From positions 1 to 19,539 of the forward strand of contig JASFYU010000017.1 of NCBI GenBank assembly GCA_045046905.1: 19,539 bases of DNA, in the 5' to 3' direction. The DNA is from JASFYU01 sp045046905 (GTDB lineage: Bacteria; Bacteroidota; Bacteroidia; Flavobacteriales; Flavobacteriaceae). Both the position numbers and the translations under genes were made by a program. The notes below the pieces were generated by a model that saw only the letters and a program-made list of their open reading frames with translations, searched no databases and was not told the DNA's origin. Shown piece by piece: positions 7,625-16,218 of the stretch. The first letter of the stretch is position 1. Every line of letters begins with the position of its first letter.

Positions 7625-8061
7625 TCAAAAATAAACGCCTACAAAAGGCATTCGAACATTTGCGTAAATACTTTGATTGCTGTGCCCAGTCTCTATAAAA
7701 AGGGCGGACGGCCAATAATCGTATTCTGAATTGGCGTGGTCGAGCGAAAAGCTCCGATTGATTCGTAGTTGTTCGAATTCAGCCGAAAGCTGTATATAGG
7801 TTGGTTGGTAAAAAGCGAATAGTCTTCAAATGTTAGGGAGTTGAAATTCAGGCCGATTTCAGTTGCGAATCGTTTGTTTAATTGGTAGATGGTACTAGGT
7901 GATATAAATCGATTAAAACCGCTATTGGTAATTTCTAGGCCCAAGCAACGGCCAAAATGCACATGGTTCCAAAAATCATTTTTCATGCCTTGGTCTTGTG
8001 TGAGTGCAAGCGAGCTTGTTTCGAAAAAAACGAGGGTCTAAAATCTTTTTTTAAGGTTCAT
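7625..8061 (-). pseudogene. Decayed small outer-membrane barrel gene upstream of sucA
   Basis: From ATG 8061 the frame reads MNLKKRF, an amber stop (TAG, 8040-8038), then TLVFFETSSLALTQDQGMKNDFWNHVHFG in the same frame: a typical signal peptide broken by a stop. The frame goes on as a barrel-like segment with ISPSTIYQLNKRFATEIGLNF. Near 7800 the coding sense moves to another frame, which reads YIQLSAEFEQLRINRSF, then EYDYWPSALFIETGHSNQ, then SIYANVRMPFVGVYF and a stop at 7625. The ending VYF is typical of a beta-barrel C-terminus. From memory of the family, intact copies (about 170-200 residues, often mislabelled alpha-ketoglutarate decarboxylase because they adjoin sucA) have extra strands between SNQ and SIYAN. 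An in-frame deletion near 7673 is therefore likely. An ATG at 7986 opens a 97-residue frame that is only a fragment of this relic. Confidence 0.8.
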
Positions 8062-8136
8062 ATAATCTAGTGTCTTAGAGAGCTTTTTTTTTGGCAAAAT
8101 TGCAACCTAAGATAAGTCTAGATATGTTAAATGTTG

Positions 8137-8144
8137 TATTTTTG
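8137..8144 (+). promoter_or_regulatory. Possible -7 element upstream of sucA
   Basis: TATTTTTG fits the TAnnTTTG consensus and lies 92 bases before the sucA ATG, but I find no TTG at the usual distance upstream. It is only a candidate. The rest of 8062-8236 shows no gene. Confidence 0.25.
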
Positions 8145-8236
8145 TTGAAATTTATTCAGATGTTTAGATAGTATATTGCATTGGTTTCGTTGTGTGACGG
8201 AACCTATTTTCTTGTTAAAAGATAGATGACCTTTTT

Positions 8237-11017
8237 ATGGATAAATATTCTTTTTTGAATACTGCGCATACCTCTTTTTTTGCGGAGTTATATGATAAAT
8301 ACCTTAAAAGCCCAGATAGTGTAGAACCCAGTTGGCGGGCTTTTTTTCAGGGCTTTGATTTTGGAGTGGAAAGCTCTTTGAGTGATCTTGATATTCAGGC
8401 AGGCGGGCAGCAGCTTGATATGCCTAAATCATTGCAAAAGGAATTTCAGGTAATACGTCTGATTGATGGGTATAGGGGTAGGGGGCACTTGTTTACCAAG
8501 ACCAATCCTGTCAGAGAAAGACGTCAGTACGAGCCCACTCTAGATATTGAGAACTTTGGGCTTTCAGAAAGCGATCTCGACACGGTTTTCAATGCCGGTG
8601 AAGTTATAGGAATAGGGGCAAGTACTCTTAAGGGAATCATCAAACATTTGCAGCAAATATATTGCGATGCCATTGGGGTAGAATATATGTATATTCGAAA
8701 CCCTGAGCGTTTAGAGTGGATTCAGAATTGGTTGAATGTAAATGATAACCACCCGCAATTTGATGATGACCGTAAAAAATATATTCTTAAGAAACTGAAC
8801 CAGGCTGTGTCTTTCGAAAGTTTTTTACATACTAAATATGTAGGCCAAAAACGCTTCTCATTGGAGGGCGGTGAGTCGCTGATCCCGGCACTTGGAGCCA
8901 TGATAGAAAGAGCTGCGGAATTGGGTGTTGAGCAATTTGTTATGGGAATGACCCATAGAGGGCGTTTAAATGTGCTGACCAATATTTTTGGCAAGGCTGC
9001 CAAAGATATTTTTAGTGAGTTCGATGGCAAGGATTATAAAGAAGAGATTTTCGATGGAGATGTAAAATATCATTTGGGTTGGACCTCCGAAAGGAAGACC
9101 GATAATGGCAAAAGGATTAAAATGAACATTGCGCCCAACCCCTCGCATTTAGAGACCGTGGGTGCCGTTGTCGAAGGAATCACAAGAGCCAAGCAGGATG
9201 TGCATTTTCCTGATGATTTCTCTAAAGTTTTACCCATAGTTGTCCACGGAGATGCTGCTATTGCCGGTCAGGGGATTGCTTATGAAATTGTACAAATGGC
9301 CAATTTAGATGGCTATAAGACCAATGGTACCATTCATATTGTGGTTAATAATCAAATAGGTTTTACCACCAATTATTTAGATGCCCGTACCTCTACCTAT
9401 TGTACCGATGTTGGTAAAGTTACCCTGAGCCCGGTGCTACATGTCAATGCCGATGATGCTGAGGCCGTGGTGCACGCCGCTTTTTTTGCCTTGGAGTATC
9501 GAATGCGTTTTAAGAGAGACGTTTTTATCGATTTATTGGGCTACCGTAAATATGGGCATAATGAAGGTGATGAGCCCCGTTTTACCCAACCTAAATTATA
9601 TAAGGTCATAGCCAAACATAAAAACGCCAGAGATATCTATGCGGAGCGATTGCTCTCTGAAGGAGTCATCGATGAGGGGTATGTAAAGCAACTCGAAAAA
9701 GAGTATAAAGCATCTTTGGAAGAAGAGCTCGAAGATTCGCGAAAAGAGGATAAGACTATAATCACTCCTTTTATGGCCGATGAATGGAGCGGTTTTGTCA
9801 ATGTGCGTGAATGGGAGATGTTGAAAACAGTCGATACAACTTTCGATAAAAAGAAACTGACCCAAGTGGCGAAAGTACTGACAGTACTTCCTTCGGATAA
9901 GAAATTCTTGAGAAAGGTCGAAAAATTGGTCAGGGACAGGCAAAAAATGTTTTTCGAAACAGATGCGTTGGATTGGGCAATGGGTGAATTGTTGGCCTAT
10001 GGTAGCTTGTTAGAGGAAGGTTTTGATGTTCGTATGTCAGGTCAAGATGTAGAAAGAGGTACTTTTTCGCATCGCCATGCGGTAATGAAGGTTGAGGAGA
10101 GCGAAGAAGAAATAATGTTGCTGAACAGGCTGTCGAAAAAGCAGGGCAAATTTGAGATTTACAATTCATTATTGTCAGAATATGCCGTAGTCGGATTTGA
10201 TTATGGCTATGCGATGGCAAGTCCGAATACCTTGACCATTTGGGAGGCGCAGTTTGGAGATTTCAGTAATGGCGCACAAATTATGATAGATCAGTACATA
10301 TCTGCCGCCGAGGATAAATGGAAGTTACAAAATGGTTTGGTAATGTTATTGCCGCACGGTTATGAGGCTCAGGGAGCAGAACATTCATCGGCTCGTATGG
10401 AAAGGTATTTGCAATTGTGCGCTAGAGACAATATGTATATTGCCGATGTTACGACGCCCGCACAGATGTTCCATATTTTGCGTCGCCAGATGAAGGTAAA
10501 ATTTAGAAAACCTTTGATTATCTTCACTCCAAAGAGCCTGCTTCGTCACCCAAAGGCTGTTTCTACGGTCGATGAATTCGCATCAGGTAGCTTCCAAGAA
10601 GTAATCGATGATGTAGAGGCCTTGGTGAATAAAGTAAAGACCTTGGTGTTTTGTACGGGTAAATTCTATTACGACTTACTGGCGGTCAAAGAGAGCCAGA
10701 ACAGGAATGATGTGGCTCTAGTTCGGGTAGAGCAATTGTTTCCTTTACCGTCGAGGCAGATCAATGAAATTATAAAAAGGTACGAGCATGCCGATGATTT
10801 GGTATGGGCGCAAGAAGAGCCTAGGAATATGGGTTCATGGAGTCATATAATGATGCATTTCAAGGGTGCAAGTCGGTTTAGGGTCGCTTCGAGGCGTTTT
10901 TATGCAGCACCTGCAGCAGGTAGTGCAGTGCGTTCAAAAAAACGACATCAACAGGTTATCGACTTTGTATTTGACAAGTCGAAAGACAATATGACAAGGA
11001 AGAAAACAAAAAAATAA
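8237..11017 (+). CDS. sucA: 2-oxoglutarate dehydrogenase E1 component
   Basis: This is the thiamine-diphosphate-dependent E1 of the 2-oxoglutarate dehydrogenase complex. It decarboxylates 2-oxoglutarate and passes the succinyl group to the E2 lipoyl arm in the TCA cycle. The 926 residues match the family. The N-terminal E2-contact segment (SFLNTAHTSFFAELYDKYL) is followed by SLEGGESLIPAL, MTHRGRLNVL, GDAAIAGQGIAYE and YRKYGHNEGDEPRFTQP. The transketolase-like pyrimidine-binding half has EAQFGDFSNGAQIMIDQYI, and the C-terminal part has AQEEPRNMGSW. The start follows an A/T-rich leader. sucB begins 19 bases after its stop, so the two are one operon. No E3 (lipoamide dehydrogenase) gene lies in the window. 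Confidence 0.97.
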   Translation: MDKYSFLNTAHTSFFAELYDKYLKSPDSVEPSWRAFFQGFDFGVESSLSDLDIQAGGQQLDMPKSLQKEFQVIRLIDGYRGRGHLFTKTNPVRERRQYEPTLDIENFGLSESDLDTVFNAGEVIGIGASTLKGIIKHLQQIYCDAIGVEYMYIRNPERLEWIQNWLNVNDNHPQFDDDRKKYILKKLNQAVSFESFLHTKYVGQKRFSLEGGESLIPALGAMIERAAELGVEQFVMGMTHRGRLNVLTNIFGKAAKDIFSEFDGKDYKEEIFDGDVKYHLGWTSERKTDNGKRIKMNIAPNPSHLETVGAVVEGITRAKQDVHFPDDFSKVLPIVVHGDAAIAGQGIAYEIVQMANLDGYKTNGTIHIVVNNQIGFTTNYLDARTSTYCTDVGKVTLSPVLHVNADDAEAVVHAAFFALEYRMRFKRDVFIDLLGYRKYGHNEGDEPRFTQPKLYKVIAKHKNARDIYAERLLSEGVIDEGYVKQLEKEYKASLEEELEDSRKEDKTIITPFMADEWSGFVNVREWEMLKTVDTTFDKKKLTQVAKVLTVLPSDKKFLRKVEKLVRDRQKMFFETDALDWAMGELLAYGSLLEEGFDVRMSGQDVERGTFSHRHAVMKVEESEEEIMLLNRLSKKQGKFEIYNSLLSEYAVVGFDYGYAMASPNTLTIWEAQFGDFSNGAQIMIDQYISAAEDKWKLQNGLVMLLPHGYEAQGAEHSSARMERYLQLCARDNMYIADVTTPAQMFHILRRQMKVKFRKPLIIFTPKSLLRHPKAVSTVDEFASGSFQEVIDDVEALVNKVKTLVFCTGKFYYDLLAVKESQNRNDVALVRVEQLFPLPSRQINEIIKRYEHADDLVWAQEEPRNMGSWSHIMMHFKGASRFRVASRRFYAAPAAGSAVRSKKRHQQVIDFVFDKSKDNMTRKKTKK

Positions 11018-11036
11018 CACTTCAAATAATAGAATA

Positions 11037-12257
11037 ATGATTTTAGAAATGAAAGTCCCATCTCCAGGAGAGTCCATCACCGAGGTGGAAATTGCAGAAT
11101 GGTTGGTAGAAGATGGAGATTATGTGGAAAAGGATCAGGCTATTGCTGAGGTAGACTCCGATAAGGCGACTTTGGAGCTGCCTGCGGAGGAAAGTGGTAT
11201 AATTACCCTAAAGGCCGAAGTGGGTGATGCTGTTGAAGTTGGTGCCGTTGTTTGTTTGATTGATACTAGTGCCGCGAAGCCTGAAGAAAAAGCTGGTGTT
11301 GAGAAAGAGAAGAACGCGGCCCCAGAAGAAGTGAAAACGGTTAGGGAGAAAAGTGAGACCTCTGAGGATAAAAAAACATATGCTACAGGAACCGCTTCTC
11401 CTGCGGCTAAAAAAATATTGAGCGAAAAAAATATAGATGCCTCGACAATTAAAGGAACGGGTAGAGATGGTAGAATAACCAAGGAAGATGCGATAAATGC
11501 AATACCTTCGATGGGTACACTCACTGGAGTGAGTCGAGGCGAGACCCGTTCGAAACTTTCTATGTTACGGCGTAAGGTTGCCGAGCGTTTGGTCGCCGTC
11601 AAGAATGAAACAGCCATGTTGACTACCTTTAATGAAGTAGATATGTCGCCCATTTTCGAGTTGCGTAAACTGTACAAAGAAGATTTTAAGGCTAAACATG
11701 GTGTAGGTCTGGGCTTTATGTCATTCTTCACCAAGGCTATAGTACGAGCTTTGGAGCTATATCCATCGGTAAATTCGATGATTGATGGTAAGGAGATGAT
11801 TTCCTATGATTTCTGCGATATTAGTATCGCCGTATCGGGACCAAAAGGATTAATGGTCCCTGTTATCCGAAATGCTCAAAACTTAAGCTTCAGAGGTGTT
11901 GAAGCAGAGGTGAAACGCTTGGCCATTCGCGCCCGAGAAGGTGAAATCACGGTTGATGAAATGACGGGCGGAACTTTTACCATCACCAATGGTGGGGTAT
12001 TTGGGTCTATGTTGTCGACGCCGATAATAAATCCGCCACAAAGTGCCATTTTAGGAATGCATAATATCGTTGAAAGACCCATTGCGAAAGATGGTAAGGT
12101 TGTAATAGCACCCATCATGTACGTGGCGCTATCCTATGATCACCGTATAATTGACGGTAAAGAATCGGTAGGGTTTTTAGTGGCTGTCAAAGAAGCCTTG
12201 GAGAGCCCAGAGGAATTATTGATGTACGGTAATGTGAAGAAAGCTTTGGAAATGTAG
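11037..12257 (+). CDS. sucB: Dihydrolipoyllysine-residue succinyltransferase (2-oxoglutarate dehydrogenase E2)
   Basis: E2 forms the core of the 2-oxoglutarate dehydrogenase complex and moves the succinyl group from its lipoyl arm to coenzyme A. Domains in order are one lipoyl domain (about residues 1-77, lipoylated Lys43 in DSDKATLEL), an Ala/Glu/Lys-rich linker, and a peripheral-subunit-binding domain (SPAAKKILSEKNIDASTIKGTGRDGRITKEDA, in two parts SPAAKKILSEKN and GTGRDGRITKEDA). The catalytic domain ends with ALSYDHRIIDGKESVGFL, carrying the active-site His369 and Asp373. The 406-residue length is normal. It is co-transcribed with sucA and converges on the cytochrome c peroxidase gene with 26 bases between stops; no terminator hairpin is visible there. 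Confidence 0.96.
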   Translation: MILEMKVPSPGESITEVEIAEWLVEDGDYVEKDQAIAEVDSDKATLELPAEESGIITLKAEVGDAVEVGAVVCLIDTSAAKPEEKAGVEKEKNAAPEEVKTVREKSETSEDKKTYATGTASPAAKKILSEKNIDASTIKGTGRDGRITKEDAINAIPSMGTLTGVSRGETRSKLSMLRRKVAERLVAVKNETAMLTTFNEVDMSPIFELRKLYKEDFKAKHGVGLGFMSFFTKAIVRALELYPSVNSMIDGKEMISYDFCDISIAVSGPKGLMVPVIRNAQNLSFRGVEAEVKRLAIRAREGEITVDEMTGGTFTITNGGVFGSMLSTPIINPPQSAILGMHNIVERPIAKDGKVVIAPIMYVALSYDHRIIDGKESVGFLVAVKEALESPEELLMYGNVKKALEM

Positions 12258-12283
12258 CCTTCAAATTATTTTTAAACTAAATC

Positions 12284-13627
12284 TTAATTACAGTCTAAAT
12301 CACTTCTTGAGGCGTCGTCTGCATTCGGAAAACAATTGCCCGAAGGTAAGTTTGTTGGTGTATACCTGGTCAAGGCATTATCATAAAGGGCGTTTTCGAT
12401 AAAAGCCGTCAATTGTGCTATTTCTTCCTGATTAAGGCCCAAGGGGTCGAATTGAGGAGATAGCTTATCGCTGGGCACGATTGTGTTTTCAGGTATCGCC
12501 TTGTTCTTATAAACAATCACTTCTTTGATAGTAGTAAAGCTACCGCCATGGCCTAAATGGGCCACATCCTTTAAATTATATAAGGTCGGGGTTTTAAATT
12601 TGTAGTCGTCATTCGGGTCGTTAGTGAAGCCCCCTCTGCCTTTTTGGGTTATTTCATCTACTGTGCCATGTACGTTACTCCCCGACAGGTCTTTCATTCC
12701 TAGGGCATGAAAACTCATACCGTTGAGACCGGGCCCGTTATGACAAGTATAGCATTTGCCTTTTCCGAAAAATAGATTGGCACCTTTAATTTCTGTTTCG
12801 TTCATCGCTGCTCTGTCGCCCTTGAGCCATTGTTGAAAGGGTGCGCCATTAGCTAGTACGGTTCGTTCAAAAGCGGCAATTGCCAGGCCTGCATTTAATT
12901 TAGAATAGCGATCTTGTTCTTGTACGTTTGCGAAAGCCGTATCGAACATTTCTTTATAGCCGGTATTTTCTATAAATGCGGCGTCTATTGCTAGCCGATG
13001 TACGCTTAGACCGGCTATAGCTTGTGTTTCCAGGCCTTCGAACCCAAGCGTGTTGGTCTCTTTGGGAGTATCTGCGGTCCAATTGATTTCAGTACCGGTA
13101 TTTGGACCGACGGCGCCGAACTGCCCGTTCCAGAGCATTACTTTTTGATATGCGGTATTTAATATGCTCGGTGACCTAATGGGTTGAGTGTCTATTTGGT
13201 CCTCGCTGTATTCAGGAGACATGGTCCTTGTTTCCCCAGCAGTGCCAAATCCGATTCCGCCCTCTCCGATACCCTGGATCATTCCACTTTGAAATCCGGC
13301 TTTCGCGTGATGGCAGCTTGCGCAGGAATAGGTGTTTTTTCCGATATCTTGATTCGGGTTCAAGGCTAAGCCTGTTTCATGGAATAGAAATTTCCCAAGA
13401 CGTACCTTTTCAAAGGTTAACACATTTTTTGGGTCGCCCGGAATATCAAAATAGTCATCGCTTTCAGGCAGTTTTAAAGCTTCGAGACTGCCGTATAAAT
13501 CGATAATTTTGTGCTCGAGTTCTGATGAGCTTTCAGGTAACTCTATCAGGTCAATGTCTTTGGAGCAACTGTTAAATACAATGGCGCATAGGCCTAAAAA
13601 AAATAGGTAGGTTCCGTAGGTTTTCAT
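12284..13627 (-). CDS. Di-heme cytochrome c peroxidase-like lipoprotein
   Basis: By family (CcpA/MauG), this extracytoplasmic di-heme protein reduces hydrogen peroxide or carries out related oxidations using electrons from small cytochromes. Two heme c motifs are visible, CASCH (Cys102, Cys105, His106) and CYTCH (Cys292, Cys295, His296). The conserved RSPSILNTAY, MLWNGQF, QAIAGLSVH and FKTPTLYNLKDVAHLGHGG segments are also present. The N-terminus is a hydrophobic signal ending at Cys21 (IVFNSC), which suggests a lipoprotein, although Phe at -3 is not the best lipobox. The 447 residues exceed the classical enzyme of about 320, as in many Bacteroidota versions. The C-terminus is Asp- and Cys-containing (NCFPNADDASRSDLDCN) and of unknown role. 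Apparently monocistronic. Confidence 0.92.
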   Translation of the reverse strand: MKTYGTYLFFLGLCAIVFNSCSKDIDLIELPESSSELEHKIIDLYGSLEALKLPESDDYFDIPGDPKNVLTFEKVRLGKFLFHETGLALNPNQDIGKNTYSCASCHHAKAGFQSGMIQGIGEGGIGFGTAGETRTMSPEYSEDQIDTQPIRSPSILNTAYQKVMLWNGQFGAVGPNTGTEINWTADTPKETNTLGFEGLETQAIAGLSVHRLAIDAAFIENTGYKEMFDTAFANVQEQDRYSKLNAGLAIAAFERTVLANGAPFQQWLKGDRAAMNETEIKGANLFFGKGKCYTCHNGPGLNGMSFHALGMKDLSGSNVHGTVDEITQKGRGGFTNDPNDDYKFKTPTLYNLKDVAHLGHGGSFTTIKEVIVYKNKAIPENTIVPSDKLSPQFDPLGLNQEEIAQLTAFIENALYDNALTRYTPTNLPSGNCFPNADDASRSDLDCN

Positions 13628-13721
13628 TCAAATTGAATTAATAAAGCGTAAAAGTCGTAAAAGAGCTAGGGAAAGCAGTTTATTTTCGTTCAATGGGGTC
13701 TCAAACTGTTTATCTGAAAGG

Positions 13722-14159
13722 TTATTTTAAATAAACACAATTTTTGTTGTAATCGATTATGGCTTTAGCCTTTTTAAGTATGTCGGCGCCGATTATACCA
13801 TCTACCGGAAGTGCCTTATGGGCGGTAAGAGCCTCGTTGACGTGTACTAGGTCAAAAAGTACAATTTTCAACTTCTTTTTTTGCCAATCACCAATTTGAA
13901 TTTTATTTTTGGTCGATATTAAAGTTTCCATATTGGTGGCTCCTGCTCCCGAAGCTTTTATTTCAGACTTTTTTGAGCTGAGATTAAAGAAAGCTATCTT
14001 GTCAAAGCCTATGCAGGTATTCGATGCCCCCGTGTCTAAAATAAATCGACCTGTAATACCGTTGATTTTTGCCGTAATCTCTAGATGGTTGGTCTCGGTG
14101 TATATCAAAGGAATTTTAGTATAATTGTTTTTCCGTAAAAATTTTTTGAGAGAAGACAT
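13722..14159 (-). CDS. Retropepsin-like (clan AA) aspartic protease
   Basis: This single-domain protein of 145 residues has the retropepsin-like fold signature: the catalytic FILDTGASNT (Asp42) followed about 75 residues later by VDGIIGADIL, which matches the hydrophobic-hydrophobic-Gly element of the family. Such one-lobe proteases act as dimers. No signal peptide or membrane anchor is visible, so it is probably cytoplasmic; the substrate is unknown. It lies between the cytochrome c peroxidase gene (94 bases after its stop) and the divergent tatD-family gene. The start at 14159 is the only suitable ATG. Confidence 0.85.
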   Translation of the reverse strand: MSSLKKFLRKNNYTKIPLIYTETNHLEITAKINGITGRFILDTGASNTCIGFDKIAFFNLSSKKSEIKASGAGATNMETLISTKNKIQIGDWQKKKLKIVLFDLVHVNEALTAHKALPVDGIIGADILKKAKAIIDYNKNCVYLK

Positions 14160-14225
14160 GATTGCGTTTATTTACTATTCTAGGGCTTAGGCCAATTCTT
14201 TTTTTAAGAAATGGGATTGTTTTGA

Positions 14226-14262
14226 GCTAAAATTAGCATCATTGTACGACATGATTGTACGA
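14226..14262. promoter_or_regulatory. Palindrome plus two direct repeats in the divergent protease / TatD intergenic region
   Basis: GCTAA-AA-TTAGC (14226-14237) is a perfect short dyad. It is followed by two adjoining 13-base copies, CATCATTGTACGA (14237-14249) and CATGATTGTACGA (14250-14262), which differ at one base. They lie 22 bases before the TatD start and 67 bases before the protease start. They could be binding sites controlling one or both genes. No good TAnnTTTG promoter match is seen here. Confidence 0.4.
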
Positions 14263-14283
14263 AGATAGAACTATTTTTACGTC

Positions 14284-15051
14284 ATGATTATAACCGATAC
14301 ACATACGCACCTATATAGTGAAGCTTTTGATGAAGATAGGGGTGAGGCTATAAAAAGAGCAATAAGCATTGGGGTTGAACGTTTTTTTGTACCAGCGATA
14401 GATTCTTCCTATACCCAAGCTATGTTAGATTTGGAAAAGTCATACCCAGGGAAGGTATTTTTAATGATGGGTCTACATCCTACCCATGTGAAATCAAATT
14501 ATAAAGAAGAGCTTGCTCATGTCGTAGAAATGCTCAACAAGCACAAGTTCTATGCTATAGGAGAAATTGGTATAGACCTCTATTGGGACAAAAGCTTTCT
14601 AAAAGAACAGCAAGAAGCTTTCAGGTTTCAAATACAATTGGCCAAGAAATATAGATTGCCCATTGTAATTCATTGTAGGTCTGCCTTTGATGAGGTTTTT
14701 GAACTTCTTGAAAGTGAAAATGATGAAGATTTATTCGGAATATTTCATTGTTTTACAGGAAGCTTGGAACAGGCGCACAAGGCGATATCATACAATATGA
14801 AATTGGGTATTGGCGGAGTGGTAACCTTTAAAAATGGAAAAATCGACAGCTTCTTAAGCGAGATTGATTTGAAGCATATTGTGTTGGAAACCGATTCGCC
14901 ATATTTGGCTCCTGTGCCCTATCGCGGAAAACGAAACGAAACTGCTCACATTATACACGTCTTGGAAAAACTATCGGACATTTATACGCTTAACAAAGAG
15001 GAAATAGCGGTAATTACCACTGAGAACTCCAAATCGATTTTTGGGGTTTAA
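14284..15051 (+). CDS. TatD-family metal-dependent hydrolase (deoxyribonuclease-like)
   Basis: TatD-family enzymes are TIM-barrel, two-metal nucleases of the amidohydrolase superfamily, acting in the cytoplasm on DNA ends or similar substrates. The metal ligands are all present: His7 and His9 (DTHTHL), Glu94 (GEIGIDLYW), His130 (VIHCRSA), His155 (FHCFTGS) and Asp204 (LETDSPYLAP). The 255-residue length is typical of the YcfH/TatD group. The start at ATG 14284 gives the usual MIITDTHTHL. The asparaginase relic begins 12 bases after its stop, so the two were probably once an operon. Confidence 0.94.
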   Translation: MIITDTHTHLYSEAFDEDRGEAIKRAISIGVERFFVPAIDSSYTQAMLDLEKSYPGKVFLMMGLHPTHVKSNYKEELAHVVEMLNKHKFYAIGEIGIDLYWDKSFLKEQQEAFRFQIQLAKKYRLPIVIHCRSAFDEVFELLESENDEDLFGIFHCFTGSLEQAHKAISYNMKLGIGGVVTFKNGKIDSFLSEIDLKHIVLETDSPYLAPVPYRGKRNETAHIIHVLEKLSDIYTLNKEEIAVITTENSKSIFGV

Positions 15052-15063
15052 GCGCATTCAATA

Positions 15064-15966
15064 ATGAATAAGAGAACCATATACTGATAATTTATACCGG
15101 CGGTACTATCGGAATGGTCAAGGATTATGAATCCGGGGCATTGGGTTGAAATTACATCACTGATTGAAAAGCATTATGATGCCCATGACGGCTTTGTTGT
15201 GCTACATGGGAGTGATACTATGCGTTATTCGGCCTCGGCCTTGAGTTTTGTTAGAGCATCTTGCCAAGCCGGTCATTTTCACAGGAAGCCAATTGTCTAT
15301 TGGAGATTTGCGTACAGATGCCAAAGAAAACCTCATTACCTCTATTCAAACTGCCGCCCTACGAAAAAAAGGGAAGCCTATTATACAAGAAGTTGGGCTT
15401 TATTTTAAATATAAATTGTATCGGGCCAACCGTACGACTAAAAAAATGCAGAGCATTTTAAGGCATTCGCTTCTTTAAATTACCCTCCTTTGGTAGAATC
15501 GGGGGTGCATTTGAAGGTGTTTTATGAATATGTGCTGAAGCCCAAAAAAAATAAAAATCTGCTGGTGCATAAGATGCTCGATACTAATGTGGCGATTTTA
15601 AAATTTTTCCCCGGTCTTAGCCTTTCTGTTTTGAAAAGTGTTCTAAATGCGGATGGCTTAAAGGCCTTGATAATCGAAACCTATGGCGCAGGAAATGCCC
15701 CTACCGACCTTTGGTTGCTTGCTGAGCTAAAAAAAGCGATGAATAACGGCTTACATATTATAAACATAACCCAGTGTTCGGGTGGGAGTGTTATGATGGG
15801 GCAATATGAGACAAGTGAACAGTTGCTGAAATTACAAGTAATTAATGGTAAGGATATTACGACCGAGGCTGCCATCACCAAGCTGATGTGTCTCTTAGGG
15901 GATAATGTTTCCGATGAGTCGCTGAAAACCGTTTTCGAAACTTCATTGCGTGGAGAAATGAAGTAA
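15064..15966 (+). pseudogene. Type I L-asparaginase, inactivated by several lesions
   Basis: Pieces of a cytoplasmic type I asparaginase (asparagine to aspartate plus ammonia) are spread over all three plus-strand frames. ATG 15064 opens a frame closed by stops at once. The next frame gives ILIIYTGGTIGMVKDYESGAL, with the first active-site Thr. At 15127-15144 the sense moves to MNPGHWVEITSLI through FVVLHGSDTM, with the second Thr. Near 15249 it moves to LAKPVIFTGSQLSIGDLRTD and on to YKLYRANRTTK. In an A run at 15440-15446 it moves again to NAEHFKAFASLNYPPL and runs to the true C-terminus ETSLRGEMK. About 45 codons expected between KDYESGAL and MNPGHW are missing. Four independent lesions make sequencing error unlikely. 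The frames starting at 15127, 15248 and 15490 are fragments, not separate genes. Confidence 0.93.
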
Positions 15967-16034
15967 AAATAACAAGTTTAATTTCTTTAACTAATATATT
16001 TTTTGTTATTTGGCTCACCTTTTAAGGCTGAAAC

Positions 16035-16122
16035 AGAGAGGTGGCCGAGTGGTCGAAGGCGCACGCCTGGAAAGTGTGTATACATCAAAAGTGTATCGAG
16101 GGTTCGAATCCCTTCCTCTCTG
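16035..16122 (+). tRNA. tRNA-Ser (anticodon GGA)
   Basis: The acceptor stem pairs AGAGAGG (16035-16041) with CCTCTCT (16115-16121), with discriminator G16122. The D arm contains GGCCGAGTGG. The anticodon stem CACGC/GTGTG encloses the loop CTGGAAA, so the anticodon is GGA, reading UCC and UCU. A long class II variable arm (ATACA / TGTAT) and GGGTTCGAATCCC in the T arm complete the serine-type structure. The 3' CCA is not encoded. Confidence 0.96.
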
Positions 16123-16218
16123 CGAATAAATTGACACAGCAAAGAAGTTTTACTTTTTTTATTGCGTTTTTTTTTTATCTTTAACCCTATTAACTAACTA
16201 AATTTAAGTTTGAAAGAA

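Noticed and set aside
7693..7986. 97-residue hypothetical protein on the minus strand
   Set aside because: Its reading continues upstream into a signal peptide past a stop codon and downstream into a barrel C-terminus in another frame, so it is part of a relic gene.
11135..11734. 199-codon minus-strand open frame opposite sucB
   Set aside because: It is the antisense of the lipoyl, linker and binding domains of sucB; its Ser/Ala-rich product matches nothing and the plus-strand gene is certain.
15430..15450. Programmed frameshift at the A run in the asparaginase
   Set aside because: Other frame changes and a large deletion elsewhere in the gene show ordinary decay; a programmed shift at one site could not restore the protein.
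15127..15478. Two short genes at 15127-15408 and 15248-15478
   Set aside because: Together they spell consecutive parts of one asparaginase in shifted frames, so they are pieces of the pseudogene.
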